From Thraustochytrium sp. TN22 (lineage: Eukaryota; Sar; Bigyra; Thraustochytrida; Thraustochytriidae): a DNA stretch of 64,000 nt. Shown here piece by piece: positions 51,154 to 61,700 of this stretch (its first letter is position 1; each line of letters opens with the position of its first letter). The notes below the pieces were generated by a model. That model had not been told where the DNA came from and did no database searches. It was given only the letters and a program-made list of their open reading frames with translations. The position numbers were made by a program, and so were the translations under genes. Location of the stretch: positions 40,094-104,093 of the forward strand of contig JABLUY010000129.1 in the NCBI GenBank assembly GCA_013306675.1. Reading direction: 5' to 3'.

Positions 51154-54100
51154 AGACGACCACCGCTGCCATGCCCTCGACAAGTCTTGCGGCCGCCACG
51201 GCAGCGGCAGCCCCTGCTGCGTCCAGGGCGCAGGGCGCCCGTGGCACATCCGGCAAGGAGGCGCCGCACCCGCCCGCGAGCAAGCGACGCCGTCTCTTCT
51301 CGCCCGTCAATCACATGCAAGCGTGCGGCATCCTCTTTGATGGAACCGAGGACGGGCCGCACGCGTCCTCATCCTCGTCTTCCTCGGTCGCCGCCGTGGC
51401 CAAGCGGCTGCCACGCGTGTTGGCCGAGGCGCTCGAGGCGCTCAAGCGCATCCTGCTCGGTGCGGACGGCGTCACCTCGTACGAGATGCGCACCGCCGGC
51501 GTGGCCTCCGTGCTGGCTCGGCTGCTTGCCACGCCGGCCGGCCGGGCCGGGTTCTCGCGCGTCTTTGCGGCGGCGGCCGACGCCGACGGCGCCATGAACA
51601 AACTCACGGAGAAGCTCTTTGACGTGCTCAACGACGAGGACGCCTTCGACGTGCGGCTGCTGGGCAATTCGCTCGACAAGCTCACGCGCCCCGAGCACAT
51701 CGTGATCCGACCCAGCGATGCCATCCGCGATGCGGCCCTGGACGCCTGCAAGCGCGCCGTGCGCGCCGTGCTCAAGGACGCGCGCCTGCCGGAATCGCAG
51801 CTGCGTGGCGTCCTGGCTGAGGCGCGCGCAGAGGTCGACTGTCTGGACCAGCACTTTCTGCTCGAGCCGCTCGTCAACGTGGGCGACGTGCTCACGGCCT
51901 GTGCGAAGTCGCTGCCCTCGCAGCTCCGCCGCATGGCGCACGAGGCCCAGCTCACTGCGCTGCTCTTTTGCGCCACCTTCGACGACGCGCGCCTGCGGCC
52001 CGGCGAGCTTGTCTGCAGGGCAGCGGACGAGGGGACGTCGAGTGGCGTCGTGCTGGCCACCTTTGCGCGCGCCGCCGAGGATGCCGAGATCAAAGACGAG
52101 GACGAGGACGGGAACGCCACGGTGTGCGTGCTCTGGCCCGAGGGCGCCTCGCTTCACGAGCACCGCGCGGGCGAGCCCTCTGAGCTCGTGCGCGTTCGCG
52201 CGGACGCAGGCGGGAACGCGGCGATTCGCCCAGACCCGACCGACCCGTGGCGCGTGGCGCTCACCGCGGGCGCCCGTGTGGAGCTTCTCCTGCCGCAGCG
52301 GCGCTGGGCGCAGGCCGACATCGTGGACGAGGTCTATGTCGGCAGCCTCGGGTGCCGTGCCTTCCAGGTGCAGTACGAGGACGCGGCGACGAGCCCCTTG
52401 GTCGCCGCCAAGCTGGCTGACTGGGTCCTCGAGTGCTCGGAGCGCCTGGCGCCGCAGGGCAGCAAGCCGCGTTACTCGCGCGTCATGCCCGCGACCTGCG
52501 CCGACGCGATGCGCCGGGACGCGCTTTTGCTCGCGTCCCAGAGCAGACCGCGCTGGGCCGCGCTCGCGCCCGGCGACGCCCTCGACATGCTGGACCGTGC
52601 GGCCGGCGTCTGGTACCCGGCTATGGTCGTCTCACGCGCCAACGGCGCGCTCGCGCCCCTCGCTGGCCCAAAGGCGGCGCAGCATCGCCTCCTGGTGCGC
52701 GACCTGAGCGCGCAGGGCGCCTCGGTCCTGCGGTGGGTGGACCGGCCCAAGCGCCCGGATGAGCGGGTTGACCGCCTCTTCGCGCGCTCCGCCATGGCCT
52801 CGACGCGGACCGCAGCCAAGCGGTCCGAGGCCAATGAGGAGACCGCGGAGCTTGGCATTGAGGCTGGAAACGACAACGAGGAGGAGGAGGAGGAGGAGGA
52901 GGAGGAGGACCAGCCGGCCGTGGCAGCAGAGTCCGCGGTGCCGAGTCGGCGCACGCGGTCCAAGGCGGCGCGGGCTGCGGATCCGGCCACCACGTCCTCC
53001 TCTTCGTCCTCCTCTTGGTCGCTCTCGTCGTCCGGCGCGCGAGCCGCCGCGAAGAAGTCGCGCAGCGGCAGGTCCGGGCGCGGGACGTCCCGCGCAGGCG
53101 TCAAGGCCGCACCAGGCGCTAAGGCGCTTCCCGAGGACGCCCGCCTCGCCCTGGACGTCCTGGCGCTCGCGCATGCGGCGTGCCCGGTGCGCGCCGTGCG
53201 CGCGCTCAAGGCTGTGAGCAAGGCGGAGATGGCAACGGGCACCAAGGTTGTCTTTGGCGTGCAGGCCGGCAAGCGGGCGGACCTCTTCGTCGCGGCGTCG
53301 ATCTTGTGCGCTGATCTGAAGCGCGGCATGTGCGCAGTGCTTTGCGACGAGTCCGGCGCCGTGCGCCTCCTCCCGAGCAAGTCGCTGTACGCCAGCGCAG
53401 GGGCCACAATCGGCTCGGACAAGGTGCTCGCCACGGGCGCGCTGCGGCGTCTCGCGCAGCGCGACAAGACCTTTTGGGTGCGTCTCGGCGAGGCGGTGAG
53501 CGCCGAGCTGGATCCGGCCGCCGTGGGGGCGCTGGACAGCGTGCGCGAGCAGTGGCGCGTGCTGCAGGCGTCCGCAAAGCAGCCTCGCCAGATGCGCCGC
53601 GGCGCCAAGGCGCCACGCTCTGGCAATAGGCAGCAGGGCCGGCACGACGAGGACCGGGACGACCGGGACGAGGACCAGGACCAGGACCCGGACGATGCGG
53701 AAAAGGACCAGCTGAGCGAGGCCATGGGTGGGCGGCAGCGGCGTCGCGCCAAGAAGGCCGTGCCAAGCTCGATGGCGCAGGTGCCGTCGGCGCCGTCGGC
53801 GTGCCCGGAGGACCCGACATCTGCCGCCGAGGTGCAGGCCCTCGTGGACGCGCTCGTGCCAGAGGTGTTGATGGACCACGAACGGAGCAACCCGGGGGCA
53901 CTCGCCGCGCTCCTGCGTGGACCTGTTCCCGCCAAGGTGCGCGCGAAGCTGGCGGCGGTCGGAATTGAGCGCGAGGCGGACACGCAGATGGTGCCGGCGG
54001 GCGCGGCGTCCTCGGCTTCCGCCTCGTCGCCGACGCGGCACCGGTACTCGAGGCTGCACGCGACGCGCGTCGTGGGTAGGGCACATGAGCCCGTCCTCCT

Positions 54101-57100
54101 GGGCGATCTGGTACCACAGCGCAAGCCCGGGGGCTCGCCGAGCGAGCACGGCGCGAGCTCGCGAGCCCCTCCTCGCGCGGGCGGCGAGGGCACGGAGGAC
54201 GTGGAGCAGGAGATCCGGGCGCTGGAGCTTCTGAGCTCGTTGGACCCGGACTGGGCTCTGAACGAGAGCCAGATGCTGCTCGAGGCGCTGGAAGCGCTGC
54301 GGCGGCGGCGGCGCGCGCAGGAGCGGGAGGCAGCCCTCGTACACGGAGGCGCTCGCGCCGTGGAGCTGACGCGCGACGAAGGCCACACGAAGCGGTGGGG
54401 CGCGGACGAGGACATTCGCTACGACTGGACCCACCCGGGCCCGGCCGCCGCCGGGAAACGACTGCAGCCTCGCGAAGAGCTCGTGGCGCGGCTGCTGGCG
54501 CGCAGCAGCCTCGTGGCGCTGAGCGGACAGGTGGATGTGCGGCCCAACGGGCTGGTGGACATTGGGTCGCTCTTTCCATCCGTCACGGTGCAGGGCGCCT
54601 TTGTGACGGCCGGCAAGTGGTATTACGAGGTGGAGGTGGTGCGCGCCGGCTTGGCGCAGATCGGGTGGGCCAGCATCTTCTTCAAGCCGGATGATTCCAA
54701 GGGGATCGGGTGCGGCGACGACCAGCACAGCTGGGCCTACGACGGCAATCGCATCAAGCGCTGGAACGTGGACTCGCACGACTGGGGCATCGCGTGGAAG
54801 AGCGGCGACGTGATCGGGTGCGAGGTCGAGGTGCACGCGGCGCGGCGCACGGCCACGCTGCGGTACTCGTGCGGCGGGTCATTCGAGGCGCCCATGGGCA
54901 CGGCCTACGAGAACGTCTCTTTCGCTGGGCCCGCGCTGTGCCCGGTCGTCACCTTCAACAGCTCCTTCCAGTGCCGCATCCATTGGCGTCGCGCGGACCT
55001 GCGCGCGCTGCCCGAAGGCGCGGCGCCCATTGAGGATGCCATTCTGCTGCGCGCTTTGCCCGAGGATAGCCCAGACCCGGCAGGGGCGGCGGCGGCGGCG
55101 GCGTCGGCGGCAGCAGCAGCAGCCGGCAGTGCGGCACCGTGCGTCATGACGCGCGCACGGCGCATCTCGAGCTCGCGCAGCATGCACGACGCCTCCGACG
55201 AAGTGCCGGAGGCGGACGGCGCCGAGGCAGTGCTGAGCCTGCTGGCAGAGCTGGCACGCGTCCAGCAGGCAGCGGCGCCCTTTGGGCGCGGCGACGGCAG
55301 CAGCAAGGGGGGGCGCGAGGACGCGCTGCACAGCCAGAGGCTCACGCAGAAGCTCGTGCTACAGATCCAGGACATGGTCTCAGTGTGCACCAACTCGCTG
55401 CCAGACTGGGTGTGGGAGCTCGCGACCAAGTTTAACTTCGTCGTGCCGCTCGAGGCGCGCATGCTGCTCTTCGAGAGCGCGTCCTTTGGCGTCACGCGGT
55501 CCGTGGAGCGCCTGCAAGAGAGCCGCAGGGACCAGCCGTCTTCGGGCCGGCCCGTGCCGTCGCGCCGTCTCTCGAACGCGCATGCCGGCATGGACCGCAC
55601 GCCGGCCCGGCGTGCGCGGAGTGGCGCTGAGCCCGAGAGCGGCGCGGACCTCGGCGCCTCGGACGCCGACGACCTCGAAGCTGGCGGCCGCCGCAGCGGC
55701 AATGAACAGGATGATGGCCGCGACGACGTGGACGTGGACGAGGACGTAGACGTGGATGTGGATGTGGATGTGAATGTGAACGAGGGCGGCCGCGATCAGG
55801 GCGAGGATGGCGCAAGCGACGATGTGCATCAGCGCGCGCGGCCGCGTGGCCGCGCTGGCAGGACACGCGGCGGGGACGCAGACGTGAACGTGGACGCACG
55901 CATGGAGACGAAGCAGACCGAGGGCGCGGGTGAGGCCGGCGAGGCGGTTTCGGAGCGCGCCGGTTGGAGGCGTGCGCGCGCGCGCGCCACGCACCGCAGC
56001 GGCGTCCGCATCCTACCCAACATTCCAAGCAGCCATGGACAACTGGGCGCGCTCAAGAAGCAAAAGGCCATGGTGCCGCGCGACCGTGTTCTGGACTCGG
56101 CCATGCTGCTCATCGGCCACGAGTCGGCGCCCAACTACCTGTTGTCTGTGGAGTTTACAGGCGAGACCGGCCACGGGCTTGGTCCCACGCTCGAGTTCTA
56201 CTCGCTCGTCTGCCGCGAGCTGCATCGCGTCGACCTGCGCATCTGGCGACAGCCTGAGCGCAAGGCCGACGGGGACGATGGCATCAAGAGCAAGGACGGG
56301 GGCACCGAGGCGGCCGACTTTGTCTTCAGCCCTCTTGGTCTCTGGCCCGCGCCCTTGCCGGCCGCCGAGGAGACTTCACCGCAAGATGCGGCAGAGAAGA
56401 CGGGAACAGGAAAGCCGGCGGACGCCGCGGCGGAGGCACCGGCGGAGGCACCGGCGGAGGCGGCGACGCCAACGAGACGCGAAGCGGCGGGCCAGGATGA
56501 CTTGCCTTGGTGGGACATGAACATGCCGGGCGAGGACTCGCTGGAGCCTGAGCTGCTGCGGCACTTGCATCACCTGCAGCAGCTGCGGCACCCGCACCTA
56601 CAGGCGGCGCAGGCGCTACAGCGGCACCAGCAGCTGCTGGGCATGCAGCAGCAACATCGCCATCAACAGCAACAGCAACAGCAGCGCGGCGCGCGGCCGC
56701 TGCGCAGAGAGCCCGGGCTGCCGTCGGAGGTGCGCCTGGAGCAGCGCGGTATTCTGGAGTCCGAACACTCGCGCGAGCGCGTGCTGCGGCTCTTCAGCTT
56801 CGTCGGGCGCCTCATCGGCAAGGCACTTCAGGATAAGCGCCTGCTGGACCTCCCGCTGTCGCTGCCGCTTTGCAAGCTTCTCATCGGGCAGCCCTTGAAG
56901 CTGACTGACGCCGTGCAGGTGGACGAGGCACTCGGGCGCTCGCTCGCATACCTGCAGGAGCTGGCCGACTCGCACGCCCGTCTCGCGGTACGAGCGGGCT
57001 TTGAGGACGCCGACGCGGAGCTCTGCGAACTCGAGGCCACGGTCAGCGGCATGTATATTGACTTTACGCTTCCCGGCTCCGGCGAGGAGCTCATCCCAGA

Positions 57101-57656
57101 CGGCGCCGCGCGCGCCGTCACCGCCGCCAACCTGCAGGAGTACCTGGACCTGCTCTGCAAGCGCATCCTTCAGGACGACGTCCAGGAGCAGGTGCGCTGC
57201 ATGCGCGAGGGCATTAGTGTCTTTTTCCCCGTCGAGGCACTCCAGGTCTTCTCCCCGCGCGAGCTCCAGGCCCTGCTCTCGGACGGCGGCGACGCCGCCA
57301 ACTGGGACGCGGAGCTCATCATGCGCAACATCGTCTGCAAGCACGGCTACGACGCGCGCGCAACCCAGATCCACGACCTCGTCCACGTGCTCGCAGAGCT
57401 CGACGCCGCCGACCGACGCCTCTTTATGCAGTTCCTCACCGGGTCGCCCCGCCTCCCCGTTGGCGGCTTTGGCGAGCTCAGGCCGCGCCTCACCGTCGTG
57501 CGAAAGAACGTCTCCGGCGAACCCGACGCACACCTGCCCTCCTGCAGCACCTGCCAGGTCTACCTCAAGCTACCCGCCTACTCCTCACGAGACGTCCTGC
57601 GCCGCAGGCTCCTTCAGGCGGTGCGAGACGGCCAAGGACACTTTGCACTTGACTGA
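48378..57656 (+). CDS. TRIP12/UFD4-type HECT E3 ubiquitin ligase with RanBP2 finger and SPRY
   Basis: 3,092 residues, one exon. The N-terminus is an armadillo-like array typical of UFD4/UPL3/TRIP12 (LREVSTVLTMGQ, LLAARSLNMILD, FEVAEQCLNCLHFIAKGD, DFFPKHMQAKALAVVCKVC). A RanBP2-type zinc finger is near 504-530 (WACPTCTFHNP, SCEMCG). UPL3-like LKRILLGADGVTSYEMRTAG is near 1030. Two Tudor/Agenet-like segments follow near 1290-1410 (GARVELLLPQRRWAQADIVD; APGDALDMLDRAAGVWYPAM). A SPRY domain is near 2054-2200 (GKWYYEVEVVRAGLAQIGWA, DVIGCEVEV). The HECT domain spans about 2561-3092 (VEFTGETGHGLGPTLEFYSL; LFSFVGRLIGKALQDKRLLD), with the catalytic Cys in SCSTCQVYLKLPAYSS near 3059. A Gln/His-rich loop interrupts the HECT N-lobe. 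It transfers ubiquitin via a Cys thioester; relatives act on ubiquitin-fusion and N-degron substrates and in chromatin control. The Tudor-like call is tentative. Confidence 0.93.
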
Positions 57657-57965
57657 TTTGTACGTAAAAGAGAGAGCAATGAATTGGTACCCATCAGCGC
57701 GGCGATCACCTCTCGTGGTCCATGGTCGCGCGCAACGAAGCAAAGTCAGTGCAGCATGTCTACAGCGGCAAGAATCGAGTTTGCAACACCACGGCCGACT
57801 TTTGCCGTTGCGTGCCGAAGCAGCGGCAGGCTCATCATCAGAATCCGCCAGCTCTTATGTCGTACCCCGAGAAGAGGTCGGCATGTGCTCGAGCGACTGG
57901 CACGTGCAGTCTCTTTTCGATGTGAGTCAAGCTACTTCGCCGATTTGCAGCCCATCGCTTCACCA

Positions 57966-58500
57966 GTGAACGATGGAAAATTTGAGACTGGGCGGCCAGC
58001 CTGGGGACCTCTTGATCGCGTTGATTACGGCGTCGAGCAACACAGCCACACCCGGGTGCCACGGGTGCTCTGGCCCGAGGACCTCCCGGCGGATGTCCAG
58101 CGCCTCCCCGTAGTACCGCAGCGCATCCTCGCAGCGGCGCAGGGAGTCATTCACCGTGTTGAGCGTTGTCGCGGCCCGAGGACCTCCCGGCAAATGTCCA
58201 GCGCCTCCCCGTAGTACCGCAGCGCATCCTCGCAGCGGCCCAGGGAGTCATTCACCGTGTTGAGCGTTGTCGCGGCCCGAGGACCTCCCGGCGGATGTCC
58301 AGCGCCTCCCCGCAGTACCGCAGCGCATCCTCGTAGCGGCCCAGGGAGTCATTCACCGTGTTGAGCGTTGTCGCGGCCCGAGGACCTCCCTCTTGATGTC
58401 CAGCGCCTCCCCGTAGTACTGCAGCGCCTCATCATAGTCGCTGTGCTCGTTCAGCAGCCGCGACTTGGTGCAGAGCAGGCTCCCTCGAACGCATGGACAG
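57966..58500 (-). pseudogene. Decayed tetratricopeptide (kinesin-light-chain-like) repeat gene
   Basis: Minus-strand reading gives LLNEHSDYDEALQYYGEALD, IKREVLGP, then repeats of TLNTVNDSL.RCEDALRYYGE and ALDIRREVLGP, ending LGPEHPWHPGVAVLLD. This is the kinesin-light-chain type of TPR, where units are normally 42 residues (126 bp). Here the DNA period is 101 bases (aggacctccc at 58078, 58179, 58280 and 58381). That is not a multiple of three, so successive units fall in different frames and no continuous protein can be read. No N-terminal domain or start is evident. Best taken as a fragment of a once longer TPR gene whose units were shortened by recombination and then copied as DNA. Confidence 0.8.
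58078..58440. repeat. 101-bp tandem repeats (3 full copies plus part)
   Basis: Each unit on the plus strand begins aggacctccc, continues with gtccagcgcctcccc, gtagtaccgcagcgcatcct and cagggagtcattcaccgtgt, and ends tgagcgttgtcgcggcccg. Copies at 58078, 58179 and 58280 differ at only a few positions; the one at 58381 is more diverged. Confidence 0.92.
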
Positions 58501-58751
58501 CTTGCGCTGACATAACCTTGATGGTGCTCCCTTTCTTGGTCGTGTCAATTGTCGATCCGCCATTCGCTGAGCAAGAGTGCTGTCCTTGCCTTCGTGCCCT
58601 TGGTGGTGCGCGTAGTAGCATCATAGTACCACCCCTGGTAGTAGGCCTGGTGCTCGTGGCCGACGAGATCGACGTCAACGACGAGGAGATAGACGAGGCC
58701 GAGGAGCATAACCGAGACTCGGAGTCTCGCCGCTCGCTCGCGCGCGCGCGG

Positions 58752-61700
58752 ATGGCGGCGGCGGGCGGGCGGCGGGCGCTGGCGGAGGCGCTGCGGTCGC
58801 TGCAGCGCGCGCCAGAGGGCAGCCTGCGGCGGCGGCGGCGCGCGGACTCGGATGGCAGGCGCGGCGGCCATGGCGACGAGGAGGGCGACGAGGAGGACCG
58901 CGACGGGCCGGCGAGCGAGCCGGAGTCGGGCGGCGGGTGGGGCGAGGAAACCGAGCGCGCGGCGCCGCCTGAGGCTGGGGTCTCGAAGCAGGACGCGTTG
59001 GCAGGCTCGAGCTCGGGCTCAGGCTCCGGCTCCGGCGCAGGCCCCAGCCACGGCCACGGGCTGGGCGCCGTGCTGGCGACGCTGTGCCAGGCTGAGGGCG
59101 CCGGCGCGACGGAGCGCGTGCTGGCGTACTCGATCGTGATGGCGCTGGGCGGCGCAGAGGTGGACGCCCATGGCCAGGAGCACGCAGTGTGGCAGGAGCT
59201 GGTGGGCGAGCTGGTGCAGGACCTCTCGCACGCGTCGGGGGACGTGCGCATGAGCGCCGTGCTGGCGCTGCGCGCCGTGCCGCTGGCGGAGCGACTGGAG
59301 CTGCTGGCGCTGCGGCCGGGCGTGGAGTACACGCTCAAGCAGACACTGGCGGACAGCGAGTCGGCGGTGCGCCAGGTGGCCGTCGAGGTGCTGGCTACCT
59401 CGTTGCTGCAGGTCTGGGTGGAGCTGGCGTGCGCGCCTTGGAGGCTGCGCGCGCTACCTGCGCTACAGGCCATGAGCGCGGCCGAGGCTGGCACTGTGCT
59501 GGACTCGTGTCGCGACCGAGTCGTGGACATCTGGAGCAAGGTGGCCGCCGCCACGACCGACTCGTGCGACCTGGTGGCCGGCGCCGCTTTCATGGCGCTC
59601 GCGGAGCTCGTGCGGCCGGGGCGCGGCACGCAGCGCTCCTTTTGGTCGCTGGACGACCCGGTCAACACGAGCGCGAGCGCCGAGGCGCTCGTCGAGGACG
59701 CGCTGGTCGTGCTGCAACGCCGCGTGCTGGACAAGCTGGCGGCGCGCGTCGAGCTCGTGCTGCTGCGCGCCGAGACCATGTGGCCGCGCTCGCCGGTGCT
59801 CTCCGTCGCCGGCACGCACCCGCCCTCAAGCGCGCTCTTCGCGCCGCTCGCCGCGGTCGCCGGCCCGCAGGACCCGCTTTTGACCAGCGTGGAGCCGCAC
59901 CAGCCCCTCGTCGCCGACTTTTCCTCCTTCTCCTCCGCGGTCGGCGTGCAAGGGCTGGCGCGCATCGCGCGCAGCGCCTCGAGCGCCGAGGAGGACGGCC
60001 TCGGGCGCGCCAACGGAGCCGCCAGCAACGGCGCCGGCGCCGGCGCCGGCGCCAGCGTCGTCTCGGGCGGCAGGCCCGATGGTGACGAGGGCGACGACGT
60101 TGCGGCGGCGGCGGCAGCAGCGGCCGTGGCGGCCGCCGAGGCCGGCGCCGCGGCACTGCTCGCCGGCGCCGCCGCCTCGCTCGCGGAGAGCGCTGCGGAC
60201 ATGTGCCACGGCGAAGCCGGCCTGGTCTGCGTTGCCGAGCTCTTCCGGCACCTGGCCAACCCGGTGCGCCCGCCCAGCTTCCGTGCAGTGTCCGAGGACC
60301 GCCTCGCGCGCATGGTGCACGGCCCCGCGGTCGCCGTGGAGGCGAGCCCCGGCGCCGACATGACCAGCTTCGTCGAGGTCCCAGTGGCGCCCATTTACCG
60401 CCAGTGGGTCGACCGCGTGCTGTTGCTCTGGATCGAGACGCCGCACCACCCGTTCACAACCGTCTGCGCCGCCGAGCACGTGCTGGACCTCTTGCGCTCC
60501 TGCGCCGCGGAGCTCAGTGGGCCGGCCGCCTCGCGCTTCGAGGCGCGCACGCTGCAGTCTGTCTGTGAGGCGCTCTGCCGCACGCTGCGCGGCCTGCGCT
60601 CCGTGCCGGTCGTTCAGGCGGATCGCGAGCGCGCCTGCTTCCACCTGCGCGCGGTGCAGGCGCTGCGGGACGCCAGTACGGCGCCGGCCACCGTCTTTGA
60701 GCCGGCGCTGCGCGCCCGCTTTCTCTGCTTTGCGGTCCGTGAGTTCGCGCTCGGCCTGCCGCGCGTCGCCGTGGCCCTCGCCGAGCGCGCGCGCCGCGAG
60801 CACCTCGCCGAGGCCGAGGCCGGCGCCGACGGTCTGCGCGCGCTCTGGCGCGCGCTCGTCGCGCTCCCCATCGACGCCGACGCCTTTTGGGCAGCCGTCT
60901 CGGCGCGAGAGCCCGGCGTCTTGCAGGAGATCCTCAAGGAGTCCCTGCAGGGCGACCCTACGCGCCACACGCTCTGCTGCACGCTTCTTGAGGCGCTCCT
61001 CGCGGACGAGCCCGGTCCACACGAGGACCAGGCACCGCCCGACGAGGTCTGGCTCTTGCGCTCGCTGCGCGCCGCCGAGCTCCTCAACCTCTGTCTCACC
61101 TGGCGCGCCGCACCCGCCGCAGGCCCGCGCGCCGACGCCGCCGACGCCTACCTGAACCTCGTCGACGCCCTCATGCTGCGCATCGTCGACCTTCCGCTCG
61201 CCTCCGCGATCGCCGCGGACACCCTCGCCCGGGCCTGGGCCCTCCTGCAGCGTATTGTCGACTTCAATCTCCAGTTTGGTGACCTCGTCGTCAGTGATGC
61301 GCGACGCGTGCACATGCTTCTCGTTCTGTGCCGTGGCGTCGCGCTCCTCGCGGGTCGCGAGGACGATGCTCTCAACGAGGCCGCCGCCGTCACTAACCCC
61401 CTGTCGCCCTCGACGCCGCCATCGTCGTCGCCCTCCGATCCGCCCACGCCACCAGCACCGGCATCAGGAGCTACGGCAGCGACCCAGTTTCGGCAGGTTG
61501 GCGATGCCCTCGTCGCCGCACTCACGGACGAGCTTGCAGGCTTGCTTTCCAAGCCCGCCTGCACCAAGAGCGACGAGCTCACGGCCTACCGTCTCGTGGA
61601 GGAGTGCGTCAGCCTAGGCGTGCGGGCCGCCGTCCTCGCGCCTGCACTAGACGCCATGCTCGAGTCGCACACCGCAGGCGCGCTCGGGACCTACTTTTCG

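Larger units (their letters stand above)
57657..58751. other. Intergenic region with a decayed TPR array
   Basis: Between the HECT and TPLATE-like genes. The part 57657-57960 is plain non-coding DNA of balanced composition; 57960-58500 holds the TPR remnant (separate entry); 58500-58751 is the probable leader and promoter of the TPLATE-like gene and is open in its frame, but without conserved features. Confidence 0.5.

Noticed and set aside
52472-54836. Long minus frames opposite the HECT gene (647 and 734 residues)
   Set aside because: Antisense shadows of GC-rich coding sequence; no domain, and the plus strand carries a continuous ligase.
57966-58500. An intact kinesin light chain gene
   Set aside because: The 101-bp period shifts frame at each unit and there is no start, heptad domain or continuous frame.
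58451-61313. Long minus frames opposite the TPLATE-like gene
   Set aside because: Composition is Ser/Ala/Arg-rich mirror translation; the plus frame has adaptin-like motifs and runs throughout.
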